Origin: CAMPKL01 sp963805925
GTDB taxonomy: Bacteria > Acidobacteriota > Terriglobia > Bryobacterales > UBA6623
Direction: 5' to 3'
Length of the DNA stretch: 64,000 bases
Assembly (NCBI GenBank): GCA_963805925.1
Contig: CAWDWB010000004.1
Span: 62,001 to 126,000, forward strand
Shown: piece after piece, positions 8,675 to 18,429 of the stretch
Layout: every line of letters begins with the position of its first letter
Numbering within the stretch: the first letter of the stretch is position 1
Notes under the pieces: model-generated
Database searches by the model: none
Seen by the model: only the letters and a program-made list of their open reading frames with translations
Told to the model about the DNA's origin: nothing
Position numbers and translations under genes: made by a program

Positions 8675-9457
8675 ATGAGCGCCGCAAACGGCTCGTTGTT
8701 CAGCTGGCCTCGGCAAGACGCCCCGGCCGAGGAAATCCTGCGCTGGGGGCTGGCGGAATTCCGCGACAAGATCGCGATCACCACCAGCTTCCAAGCGACG
8801 GGCATGGTGATCCTCGATATGGCCGCCTGCATCACCGGCGGCAACGTCAGGGTATTCTCGCTCGATACGGGCCGGCTGCACTCGGAAACTTACGAACTTA
8901 TCGAACAGGTACGCCGCCGCTACGGCATTCAGATCGAGCTATTGCATCCCGATGGCGGCGAGCTGGGCCGCATGACGTCGCTTTACGGGCCGAACCTGTT
9001 CTACGACGACGTCAGCCGGCGGCGGCTTTGCTGCGAAATTCGCAAGGTGCGCCCGCTGAATCGCAAATTGGCTACGCTAGATGCTTGGGTCGTCGGTTTG
9101 CGAAGATCCCAAGGTGCGATTCGCGAGTCGACCGACACGGTATCGCTGGATCACGATCACGGCGGCATCGTCAAAGTCTCCCCGCTGGCACACTGGTCAG
9201 ACGACGAAGTGTGGGATTACATCAAGAGAAATGATGTCCCCATGCACAAACTCTACGACCAGGGTTATCCCAGCATCGGCTGCGCGCCCTGCACGCGGCC
9301 GACGAAGCCAGGTGAGAGCCCGCGCGCGGGCCGTTGGTGGTGGGAAGACGACGCCGACAAGGAATGCGGGATTCATATCTCGCCTGACGGCAGCGTGCGC
9401 AGCTCGTTTGATGTGCTTTTAGAAGAGGTCCTGCCGGCAGCCCCCCGGGCTCGCTGA
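8675..9457 (+). CDS. cysH: APS reductase (CysH family, 4Fe-4S type)
   Basis: A 260-residue CysH-family reductase that turns activated sulfate into sulfite. Cys119-Cys120 (RLCCEIRK) and Cys203-Cys206 (GCAPC) supply the four ligands of the [4Fe-4S] cluster typical of APS-specific enzymes. Catalytic Cys231 lies in KECGIH. The presence of the cluster argues for APS rather than PAPS as substrate. There is no ribosome site in front of the ATG; instead the T-tract of a terminator abuts it, so expression probably depends on readthrough or an unusual start. No sulfite reductase is seen in the window. Confidence 0.93.
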   Translation: MSAANGSLFSWPRQDAPAEEILRWGLAEFRDKIAITTSFQATGMVILDMAACITGGNVRVFSLDTGRLHSETYELIEQVRRRYGIQIELLHPDGGELGRMTSLYGPNLFYDDVSRRRLCCEIRKVRPLNRKLATLDAWVVGLRRSQGAIRESTDTVSLDHDHGGIVKVSPLAHWSDDEVWDYIKRNDVPMHKLYDQGYPSIGCAPCTRPTKPGESPRAGRWWWEDDADKECGIHISPDGSVRSSFDVLLEEVLPAAPRAR

Positions 9458-9555
9458 TTCCCCTTTTCGTCTCAGTTCCGGCGGCCGCCTGACGCGGCTC
9501 AGCTTAGCGGAAAGGATCTGTCGCAGGTTTTAGAGATCGACGTAAGAAGGTAACT

Positions 9556-10089
9556 ATGGAACACAAAGGTTTTACGCTCTGGTTCACTGGTCTGTCTGGC
9601 TCAGGCAAGTCGACCGTCGCCAACATTCTGGAGAAAAAACTCAAAGAAGGCGGCGCCAAGGTCGAGATTCTCGACGGCGACGTCGTTCGCACCAACCTCT
9701 CCAAGGGACTCGGCTTTAGCAAGGAAGACCGCGACATCAACATTCGTCGTATCGGCTTCGTTTGCGGCCTGCTGTCACGCAACGGCGTGATCGCCATGTC
9801 CGCCGCGATTTCCCCTTACAAGGCGATTCGCGACGAGGTCCGCTCGACGATCGACGACTTCGTTGAGGCCTATGCCGACTGCGATCTCGACACCTTGATT
9901 GAGCGCGATCCGAAGGGTCTTTACAAGAAAGCCCTCGCCGGCGAAATCAAAGGCTTCACCGGTATCGACGATCCGTATGAGGCTCCCGAGAATGCGGAAA
10001 TCGTCTTCGACTCCGCAAAACAAACTCCGGAAGAAAGTGCGGAAATCGTTTGGGCTAGACTGGTGGAACTTGGGCTGATTACGCCTTAG
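9556..10089 (+). CDS. cysC: Adenylyl-sulfate kinase
   Basis: A 177-residue P-loop kinase. The Walker A motif GLSGSGKST lies at 12-20, followed by ILDGDVVRTNL and the RDINIRRI segment typical of APS kinase. It phosphorylates APS to PAPS. Since the adjacent reductase looks APS-specific, PAPS made here is more likely a sulfate donor for sulfotransferases than a step to sulfide. A GTAAGAAGGT-like site stands before the ATG. The PHP gene starts 6 bp after its stop. Confidence 0.96.
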   Translation: MEHKGFTLWFTGLSGSGKSTVANILEKKLKEGGAKVEILDGDVVRTNLSKGLGFSKEDRDINIRRIGFVCGLLSRNGVIAMSAAISPYKAIRDEVRSTIDDFVEAYADCDLDTLIERDPKGLYKKALAGEIKGFTGIDDPYEAPENAEIVFDSAKQTPEESAEIVWARLVELGLITP

Positions 10090-10095
10090 TTCTGC

Positions 10096-10938
10096 ATGGT
10101 CGATCTCCACAGCCATACCGACCGCTCAGACGGGGTTCTCACTCCGTCTGAGTTGGTCGACCTGGCCAAAGAAGTTCGCCTGAGCGCCCTCGGCATCAGC
10201 GACCACGACACCATTGAGGCCTGCGAAGAAATCGGCGACTACGCCCGCCAACAGGGCATTGAACTGATCCACGGCGTCGAGCTCGCCGCCAAGTACCGCA
10301 ACCGCTCCGTCCACATCTTGGGTTACTTTCTTGAGGCGCCTCCCGACGAGCTTTTCGGGCGCCGGCTCGACCAATTAAAGGCCCAGCGAGTTGACCGCAA
10401 CCTGCGGCTTGTGAAGAAGCTGCAATCAATCGGCGTCGATATCACCATTGAAGAAGTGCGCGCCCTCGGCAAACACCAAACCGGTCGGCCCCATTTCGCC
10501 CGCGTCCTCATCCAGAAAGGCTACTGCAGCGATTTCCGCAGCGCCTTCGAGATGTTTCTCGATGAGCGGGCGCCTGGCTTTGTGCCCCGCGAAGAGTTGT
10601 CGCTCGGCACGGTGTTGAAGTGGATCCGCGAAAGCGGCGGCATCTCCTCCTGGGCTCATCCCGCACGCTTCATCCGCGCGTCTGGAGAAGAACCGGAAGC
10701 GCTGTTCCACGAGATCGCCGGACAAGGAATGTTGGCCATCGAGTGCTATCACCGCGACCACGAACCCATTGAGGCCGAATCCTACCGCGCCGCCGCTCAG
10801 AAGCTCGGCCTAGGCGTCACCGGCGGCAGCGACTTCCATGGCCCCACACCCGGAGGCGTGCCCCTGGGCGGCATGCGCATCCCCGACATGCTGCTCGATA
10901 ACCTCAAGGCTTACAGCCGCAAGGTCTACTCGACCTAG
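10096..10938 (+). CDS. PHP-domain phosphoesterase, probable 3',5'-nucleotide bisphosphate phosphatase
   Basis: A 280-residue PHP-superfamily enzyme. Metal-binding motifs are complete: DLHSHTDRSDG (His5, His7, Asp12), SDHDT (35-39), an HGVEL segment, WAHPAR and GGSDFHG. Size and motifs match the TrpH/YciV (RNase AM) group, whose studied members remove the 3'-phosphate from pAp or act on short RNA. The start lies 6 bp after cysC, so the two are almost certainly cotranscribed. My inference is that it clears the pAp left after PAPS-dependent sulfation. The next gene starts 2 bp downstream. Confidence 0.88.
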   Translation: MVDLHSHTDRSDGVLTPSELVDLAKEVRLSALGISDHDTIEACEEIGDYARQQGIELIHGVELAAKYRNRSVHILGYFLEAPPDELFGRRLDQLKAQRVDRNLRLVKKLQSIGVDITIEEVRALGKHQTGRPHFARVLIQKGYCSDFRSAFEMFLDERAPGFVPREELSLGTVLKWIRESGGISSWAHPARFIRASGEEPEALFHEIAGQGMLAIECYHRDHEPIEAESYRAAAQKLGLGVTGGSDFHGPTPGGVPLGGMRIPDMLLDNLKAYSRKVYST

Positions 10939-10940
10939 TC

Positions 10941-11975
10941 ATGCCCAAGAAAGTCCGCATGCCCGGCGAGTGGGAGCCGCATCAAGCCACCTGGCTCGCC
11001 TGGCCCCACAACCCCAAAGACTGGCCCGGCAAATTCGCCGCCATGCACTGGGTCTACGTCGAGATCGTCCGCCATCTCTCTGCCGGTGAGCGCGTCGAAA
11101 TTCTCGTCAAAGACGCCGCCCTCCAGCGCCGCGTCGAGAAGATGCTCGTCGACGCCCAGGTCGACCTCAACCAAGTCGGCCTGCACCTGTGCGAAACCGA
11201 CCGCTCCTGGACCCGCGACTCCGGCCCCACCTTCGTCAAACGCGGCGATCAGCTCGAAGCCGTCTGCTGGCAGTTCAACGCCTGGGCCAAGTACGACAAC
11301 TGGAAGCGCGACGCAAAGGTCGCCGCACGCATCGCAGGCGTCGCCGATTGCCCCGCCGTCGAAGCCACCTGGAAGAGTCGCCGCATCGTCCTCGAAGGCG
11401 GCGCCATCGACTCCAACGGACGAGGCTGTCTGATGACGACCGAAGAGTGCCTGCTAAGCGAAGTGCAGCAACGCAACCCGGGCTTCACTCGCGACGACTA
11501 CGAAGGAATCTTTCGGCAATTCCTGGGCGTCGATCAGACGCTCTGGCTGCCCCACGGCATCGTCGGCGACGACACCCACGGACACGTCGACGACCTAGCC
11601 CGCTTCGTCGGCCCCGCCGTGATCGCCACAATCGTTGAGACGAACCGCAAGGACGACAACTACCCCATCCTCAAAGCGAGCCGCAAACGCCTCTCCGAGC
11701 TCCGCAGCCAGCACGGCAAACCCTTCGACATCATCGAGTTGCCCATGCCCCGCCCGCTCGTCTTCCGCGGCGTCCGCCTGCCCGCCAGCTACGCCAACTT
11801 CTACATCGGCAACAGCGCCGTCCTGGTCCCGATCTTCAACGACCCCAACGACCGCCACGCTCTCAACGCCCTAGCCGCCGCCTTCCCCAAACGCGACGTC
11901 ATCCCCATCCCCGCCGTCGACTACGTCTGGGGCTTCGGTACCCTGCACTGCTCCACCCAGCAGCAGTGGCGCTAG
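10941..11975 (+). CDS. aguA: Agmatine deiminase
   Basis: A 344-residue member of the PAD_porph/agmatine deiminase family, which converts agmatine to N-carbamoylputrescine in polyamine synthesis. The N-terminal EWEPHQATWLAWP, the RDSGPTF loop, LEGGAID, DTHGHVDD and the catalytic Cys337 in LHCSTQQ are all present. It follows the PHP gene by 2 bp and likely belongs to the same transcript, although a link between sulfate and polyamine metabolism is not obvious. Its stop abuts the frame-corrected stop of the convergent sulfatase. Confidence 0.93.
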   Translation: MPKKVRMPGEWEPHQATWLAWPHNPKDWPGKFAAMHWVYVEIVRHLSAGERVEILVKDAALQRRVEKMLVDAQVDLNQVGLHLCETDRSWTRDSGPTFVKRGDQLEAVCWQFNAWAKYDNWKRDAKVAARIAGVADCPAVEATWKSRRIVLEGGAIDSNGRGCLMTTEECLLSEVQQRNPGFTRDDYEGIFRQFLGVDQTLWLPHGIVGDDTHGHVDDLARFVGPAVIATIVETNRKDDNYPILKASRKRLSELRSQHGKPFDIIELPMPRPLVFRGVRLPASYANFYIGNSAVLVPIFNDPNDRHALNALAAAFPKRDVIPIPAVDYVWGFGTLHCSTQQQWR

Positions 11976-12049
11976 CTAACCCGCTACCGGCTGCGAAGTC
12001 ACCTCATCCGTCGCCCCATACTGCTCCTGCAAGGCCCGCAACTGCGTCG

Positions 12050-13492
12050 TCAGATCCTCAACCACAAACGCCGAATCGGCTCCTTGTAGATGTTCCTCAA
12101 CTCGTTCGGATCTTCCTGCAAGTCGAACAACTCCCAGTAGTCCCCTTCCTTGTAATACTCGATCAGCTTATAGCGCTCTGTCCGAACGCCCCGGTGCGGC
12201 GTGACGCGATGCGGCGTTCCGTAGCGGCCCGGATTGAAGCCCGGCAACAAACTCCGCGACCACGAATCCTCGTGATACGAGTAAAACATCGACTCGCGCC
12301 AGTCGTCCGGCGGCGTCCCTCCTGCCAACAGACGCATGCTGCGCCCCTGCACCACCTCGGGAATGGCGATGCCGGCGAAGTCCAAGATCGTCGGCGCGAT
12401 GTCTTGGTGCTGCACAAAATGCGGATCGACTTGTCCCGCCTTCACCATGCGCGGGTAGCGCAGCAAAATCGGCACACGCAGCGACGGCTCGTACATGAAC
12501 CGCTTGTCGTACCAACCGTGATCGCCCAAGTAAAATCCGTTGTCGCTGGTGTAGATCACCAACGTGTCGTCGGCGAGCCCATTGTCGTCGAGGTAATCGA
12601 GAATGCGGCCTAAGCCCTCATCAACCGTGACTAACGTCCGGTGATGATCCTTCACGAAGCGCTGGAAGATCCAGTCTTTCTCTTCTTTCGGGCTCAACCC
12701 CTTGGGGATATCGTCGTAGTCCGGCTTGAGGCTGACGTCGAAGCGCATGTCCTCGGCGCGCGCCGCGACGTCGCGGGTGGCATAGTCGTCGTCGTAGGTC
12801 TCGGGATGAGGCCACTCGATGTCGTCGTAGAGGTGCGCATGGCGTGGCGCCGGAGTAAACGGACGGTGCGGCGCCTTGTGTTGGTACACCAAGCAAAACG
12901 GTTTGTCGCCGCGGTCCTCTTTCAAGAAATCGAGCGCGAAGTCGGTGGTGATGTCGGTGACGTAGCCGGGAACCGTTTGTCTTTCGCCGTTGATGATGAA
13001 TTCCGGATCGAAGTAAACGCCCTGCCCCGGCAGAATCTTCCATTCGTCGAAGCCCACCGGGTCCGTGCTCAGGTGCCACTTGCCCATCATCCCCGTGCGG
13101 TAGCCCGCCTGTTGCAGCAACTGCGGGTAGGTGGGGACGGAAGTCGAAATCTTCTCGACCTCATTGCCGACTTCGGAGTTCCCTAGGATGCCGTTAACGT
13201 GCGAGTATGTGCCGGTAAGCACGGCTGCGCGGCCAGGCGCGCACAGAGAGTTCGTGCAGAAACTGTTCGTGAAGCGCACGCCTTCGTTGGCAATGCGGTC
13301 CATGTTGGGTGTCTTCAGAATCTTATGGCCCGCACAGCTCATCTGATCGAACGTCTGATCGTCTGTCATCACGACCAAGATGTTCGGCCTCGGCGATGCG
13401 GCGGGTTCCCCCCCTCCGCATCGTGTGAGCAACGCGGCCGCGCCGGCGCCGGCGGCGGTCTTCATGAGTTGTCGGCGATTCACATCCATCAC
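12050..13492 (-). CDS. Tat-type exported sulfatase, 3' end frameshifted
   Basis: A 480-residue type I sulfatase. A twin-arginine-like leader (NRRQLMKTAAGAG) is followed by the alkaline-phosphatase fold. Asp44/Asp45 (MTDDQ) and the active-site motif CAPGR (Cys84 to Arg88, then AAVLTG) fit a Cys-type enzyme that needs formylglycine at Cys84. It removes sulfate esters, probably from glycans, in the periplasm. The ORF ends early with IRRLWLRI. Adding one base near 12076 restores a natural tail (SAFVVEDLTTQLRALQEQYG...) that stops at 11976-11978, flush against aguA. A sequencing or real one-base deletion is therefore likely. Confidence 0.92.
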   Translation of the reverse strand: MMDVNRRQLMKTAAGAGAAALLTRCGGGEPAASPRPNILVVMTDDQTFDQMSCAGHKILKTPNMDRIANEGVRFTNSFCTNSLCAPGRAAVLTGTYSHVNGILGNSEVGNEVEKISTSVPTYPQLLQQAGYRTGMMGKWHLSTDPVGFDEWKILPGQGVYFDPEFIINGERQTVPGYVTDITTDFALDFLKEDRGDKPFCLVYQHKAPHRPFTPAPRHAHLYDDIEWPHPETYDDDYATRDVAARAEDMRFDVSLKPDYDDIPKGLSPKEEKDWIFQRFVKDHHRTLVTVDEGLGRILDYLDDNGLADDTLVIYTSDNGFYLGDHGWYDKRFMYEPSLRVPILLRYPRMVKAGQVDPHFVQHQDIAPTILDFAGIAIPEVVQGRSMRLLAGGTPPDDWRESMFYSYHEDSWSRSLLPGFNPGRYGTPHRVTPHRGVRTERYKLIEYYKEGDYWELFDLQEDPNELRNIYKEPIRRLWLRI

Positions 13493-13554
13493 TCTCTCCA
13501 GGGCCCGGCAGTCGCCGAGACGCCCCTAGTATAGAGAGGTCAGCGGACCAGTTC

Positions 13555-14940
13555 CTAGCGCGACGGCGAAGAAGGGCCCTGTCCGGTCACGGCAGACGCC
13601 GCCGACATGGCGTCCACGAGCCACGCCATCCCAAAGCCTAGGCACATCAGGGTGCACCAGTAGATCGGATAGAAGTATCTCGCGTCGGTTTGAATCAAGT
13701 AGTAAAGCAGCGGATAGACGAACAACAAGCTCCCCAAAACAATAACGGCGAACACACTGCGCCGCAGCATCAAGAACAAACCAGCCAGCACAAACGGCGC
13801 CACGACGATCCGGATAAGGCGCTTTACCGGTTTGATCTCGTAAAACCAAAAGCCGTAGATCCGGGCACGGGTCAGCCGCATGAAGATGTCGGGCCTCTGC
13901 TGTATCCAATCCTGAGCTTCGTTAAGCATCTTCCTGCCGTATTCCACTTCGCCAAGCCGCAAAATTTCGTCGCGCTGCGCCGCGTTCTGGGAAGGATGCA
14001 GTTGGTCGTAAACGCCGTTCGTCAGATTGTCGTAGAACGCCGCATGAGCCATCGGATTGTGGCTCATTCGAAATTCCAGACCGAAGAGACTTCTGACCGG
14101 CACAAACGAACCGAATACCTCGTAGTTGCGCCACGTCCAAGGCGCTACGGCCGCAAGCGCGATCAGCCCGATCGCTATGGCGCGCCCGAAGGCGCCCAAT
14201 TTCGCTTCGCCCGAGTAGAGGCAGCAGATCAACAGCACGACCGCCAGACAGGGCCCGAGGTTGGGAGCCGTAAGAAGAGAGACGCCTACCAGAAGTCCGA
14301 CGCCCGCAACTGACCTGGTAGGCGAGACCGGCCGATCTTTGACGGCCCGAATGATGCCGATCACGCACAACACGAGCAACAGCGCCGCGTAGGGCGCCTC
14401 CCACCAGCCTCTGGTTTCCACCCACAGGAAGAAGGGGCACAGCGCCCCGAAAAAGCCGGCCCAAAACCCTGGGATCGATCCTAAGCCAAGCAAGCGACTC
14501 AGATACGGCAGCAAACAGAACTGTGCGGCGACGACGAGCATGGTGAGTCCCTGCTGGACGCCCGCGCTGACTGCATTCCCATATCCGAAAATCGCATAGA
14601 CGCCCCCAAGTACAGTTGGATATCCCGGCGCGATGCACGCGGACGGCGTTCCATCGTCGGCAAAAGGGCTTTCGTAGCCGCGACCCTCGGCAAGGGAGCG
14701 CGCGACCCGGATGACTTCGTCAATTCCGTGGTCTTCCCACGAATGGACCCCCATCGCGTAGATGAGCCGCATCGCCATCGCGACCAGGAAGATAAACGTG
14801 ACTTGAGTAGTGAGCGGAAGGTTCTCCCACCGCTTGAGACGCTGTGCGAGGGCCGAGACCCTCCGACCGCGGAGGAAGTTTGAGGTCCTAGCAGACGACA
14901 TTTCCGGAGCCCGCCCTTTTCGGGGCGCCCTGAGCCGCAA
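13555..14940 (-). CDS. GT39-like polytopic membrane glycosyltransferase
   Basis: A 461-residue integral membrane protein with about ten hydrophobic segments. The first extracytoplasmic loop carries the acidic pair in SWEDHGIDEV, and the PGYPTVLGGVYAIFG stretch resembles ArnT/PMT-type dolichyl-phosphate-sugar transferases. Such enzymes move sugars from a polyprenyl carrier to lipid or protein outside the membrane. A start at the second Met (14901) would drop 13 basic residues. It stands alone on the minus strand between the sulfatase and the VOC gene. The acceptor is unknown. Confidence 0.75.
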   Translation of the reverse strand: MRLRAPRKGRAPEMSSARTSNFLRGRRVSALAQRLKRWENLPLTTQVTFIFLVAMAMRLIYAMGVHSWEDHGIDEVIRVARSLAEGRGYESPFADDGTPSACIAPGYPTVLGGVYAIFGYGNAVSAGVQQGLTMLVVAAQFCLLPYLSRLLGLGSIPGFWAGFFGALCPFFLWVETRGWWEAPYAALLLVLCVIGIIRAVKDRPVSPTRSVAGVGLLVGVSLLTAPNLGPCLAVVLLICCLYSGEAKLGAFGRAIAIGLIALAAVAPWTWRNYEVFGSFVPVRSLFGLEFRMSHNPMAHAAFYDNLTNGVYDQLHPSQNAAQRDEILRLGEVEYGRKMLNEAQDWIQQRPDIFMRLTRARIYGFWFYEIKPVKRLIRIVVAPFVLAGLFLMLRRSVFAVIVLGSLLFVYPLLYYLIQTDARYFYPIYWCTLMCLGFGMAWLVDAMSAASAVTGQGPSSPSR

Positions 14941-15004
14941 ACACCCGACAGGATAGCGCAGGGCTGCTTGAGTCCCGGAATTCCGCGGATTTCAAGACCG
15001 AAGA

Positions 15005-15388
15005 CTATCCGGCAGGCTCTTGCACGATCGTCAGGATATTCTCGTCCGGATCTTCAAAATGCGCGAGTATGCCGCCCCAGGGTTGAAGTTCAGGCGGATC
15101 CAGAAAGACCACGCCGCGCTCCCTGAGATTCTCGTAGGCCGCGTAGACGTCGGCAACCTCGAACGAGAAGCCCGTGAATCGGCCGACCAGCAGTGCGTAG
15201 TCCGAGGTCGGCTCCACCGGCTCCATGATCAGCCGGACGTCGCCCAAGGTGAAGGTAGAGTAATCTTCCCCGTCGCTGCGCCCCGCCAGACCCAGCGTTT
15301 CCTCGTAAAACTTCCTCGCCGCCTCGAGGTCGAACACGAAGACCCGGATCGAGGCGATCCGGTCCAAATGAAAAGCTTCGTCAGGCAT
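15005..15388 (-). CDS. VOC (glyoxalase/bleomycin resistance) family protein
   Basis: Beginning at MPDEAFH, this is a 127-residue single VOC module. The ORF is open further upstream, but that extension would cover the divergent gene's start and has no family similarity. The pattern of the fold is clear: VFVFDLEAARKFYEETLGL, then FTLGDVRLI, FEVADVYAAYENLRERGV and HFEDPDENILTIVQ. Metal-ligand positions are not certain. The family includes lyases, dioxygenases and antibiotic-binding proteins, so no reaction can be assigned. Confidence 0.82.
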   Translation of the reverse strand: MPDEAFHLDRIASIRVFVFDLEAARKFYEETLGLAGRSDGEDYSTFTLGDVRLIMEPVEPTSDYALLVGRFTGFSFEVADVYAAYENLRERGVVFLDPPELQPWGGILAHFEDPDENILTIVQEPAG

Positions 15389-15486
15389 CAGCCCAGTCTG
15401 CCACATCCAACCGGCGCCCGGCGGGTAACTCTGCGGGACCCGCCCGCGCCTTGTGATGTAAGCTCTTGCTGCGAGGTTCTCCAACC

Positions 15487-16839
15487 ATGCGCCGTCCCTA
15501 CACTGCCGCCCTAGCACTGCTCACGCTCTCGGTCCTGACCGCAACGCTGTCAGCCAACTGGCCCCAATGGCGAGGCCCCGACCACAACGGCGCAAGCGCG
15601 TCGGCTAAGAATCTGCCAACGACTTGGAGCACGACCGAAAACGTCGTCTGGAAGGTCAATCTCCCGAGTTGGAGCGCGGCGACACCGATCATCTGGGAAG
15701 ACGTCGTCTTCGTGACCTCAGCGCAAGAAGGTTTTAACGATCCCGTACAGTTCGGCGGCATCGGCGGAGGCCGCGGCCGGGGCGGCCCGCGTCAGCCGAC
15801 AGCCAGCCAAGACAAGCTCTACCTGCACGCCGTCAGCCGTAAAGACGGCTCGCTCATCTGGAGCCGCGAGACCGGCGACGGCAACCACATCGAACGCAAG
15901 CAGAACATGGCCTCGCCCTCGCCCGTCACCGACGGCAAGCATGTCTGGGTCATGACCGGCACCGGCACTCTAACCATGTTCGACTTCGCCGGCAAGCAGA
16001 TCTGGCGGCGCGACTTCCAGAAGGACTACGGTCCGTTTGGCCTCAATTGGGGTTACGCCTCTTCGCCCAAGCTGCACAACGGGCGCCTCTACGTGCAGGT
16101 TCTGCACGGCATGAAGACCGATGAGCCCTCCTACATCGACAGCATCGACGCCGCCACCGGCAAGACCATCTGGCACGTCGAGCGGCCCACGGACGCGCCG
16201 CACGAGTCTCCCGACAGCTACTCGACGCCGATCCTCGTGCCCGTCGACGGCAAGCTGCAGGTCATCGTGTCCGGCGCCGACTACGTCACCGGACACGACA
16301 TCCAAACCGGCAAGGAACTCTGGCGCCTCGGCGGCTTCAACCCCATGGCCGCCCGCGACTACCGCACCATCGCCTCGTCCATCCACATCGACGGCAAGGT
16401 CTTCACGACCAGCCGCGAGGGTCGGCCCTTCGTCGGCTTCGACCCGAGCGGGGCCAGCGGCGACATCACCGGCAAGAAAGAGCTGTGGACCAACAACCTC
16501 GGCGCCGACGTGCCCACGCCGACCACCGACGGCGAGTTGATCTACGTCGTCAACGACCGCGGCATCGCCGTCGCCCTCGACCCCAAGACCGGCGAACAAG
16601 TCTGGGAGCGCCAGCGCCTCGAACCCGGCACCTACAGCTCGTCGCCGCTGCTGGCGGACGGCAAGATCTACGCCACCAGCGAAGACGGCGCCACCGTCGT
16701 CATGAAAGCCGGTCCGGAATTCGAAATCCTAGCCATCAACAAACTCAACGAATATACCCTAGCCAGCCCCGTCGCCGTCGACAACCAAATCTTCATCCGC
16801 ACCATGGACCACCTCTACTGCATCCAGAAGCAGGATTGA
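15487..16839 (+). CDS. Exported PQQ-like beta-propeller protein
   Basis: A 450-residue protein starting at the second ATG, which has a GAGG site ten bases upstream. An earlier TTG at 15466 is less likely. A Sec signal peptide (about 1-25) is followed by NWPQWRGPDHNG, the hallmark opening of outer-surface PQQ-like propellers. Repeated blades contain the A-x-D-x-x-T-G-K-x-x-W pattern (for example DAATGKTIW, DPKTGEQVW). No cofactor-binding disulfide of true PQQ dehydrogenases is seen. It may act in protein-protein interaction or sugar oxidation. Similar proteins are common in acidobacteria and planctomycetes. Confidence 0.87.
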   Translation: MRRPYTAALALLTLSVLTATLSANWPQWRGPDHNGASASAKNLPTTWSTTENVVWKVNLPSWSAATPIIWEDVVFVTSAQEGFNDPVQFGGIGGGRGRGGPRQPTASQDKLYLHAVSRKDGSLIWSRETGDGNHIERKQNMASPSPVTDGKHVWVMTGTGTLTMFDFAGKQIWRRDFQKDYGPFGLNWGYASSPKLHNGRLYVQVLHGMKTDEPSYIDSIDAATGKTIWHVERPTDAPHESPDSYSTPILVPVDGKLQVIVSGADYVTGHDIQTGKELWRLGGFNPMAARDYRTIASSIHIDGKVFTTSREGRPFVGFDPSGASGDITGKKELWTNNLGADVPTPTTDGELIYVVNDRGIAVALDPKTGEQVWERQRLEPGTYSSSPLLADGKIYATSEDGATVVMKAGPEFEILAINKLNEYTLASPVAVDNQIFIRTMDHLYCIQKQD

Positions 16840-16864
16840 AGGCAGCGAGTAGCTCCAACGAATA

Positions 16865-16891
16865 AAGGCCGCCGGGTTAACCGGCGGCCTT
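16865..16891. terminator. Bidirectional hairpin terminator between the PQQ propeller and ahcY
   Basis: Perfect 11-bp arms AAGGCCGCCGG (16865-16875) and CCGGCGGCCTT (16881-16891) with a 5-nt loop lie between two convergent genes. On the minus strand it is followed by TTTATT, so it best serves ahcY. Confidence 0.8.
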
Positions 16892-16917
16892 CGTGTTCTA
16901 ATCCGATTCGTCACGCC

Positions 16918-18399
<1,482 letters not shown>

Positions 18400-18429
18400 A
18401 TCTTCGACTCCCTTACCTATCGTCCCAAC

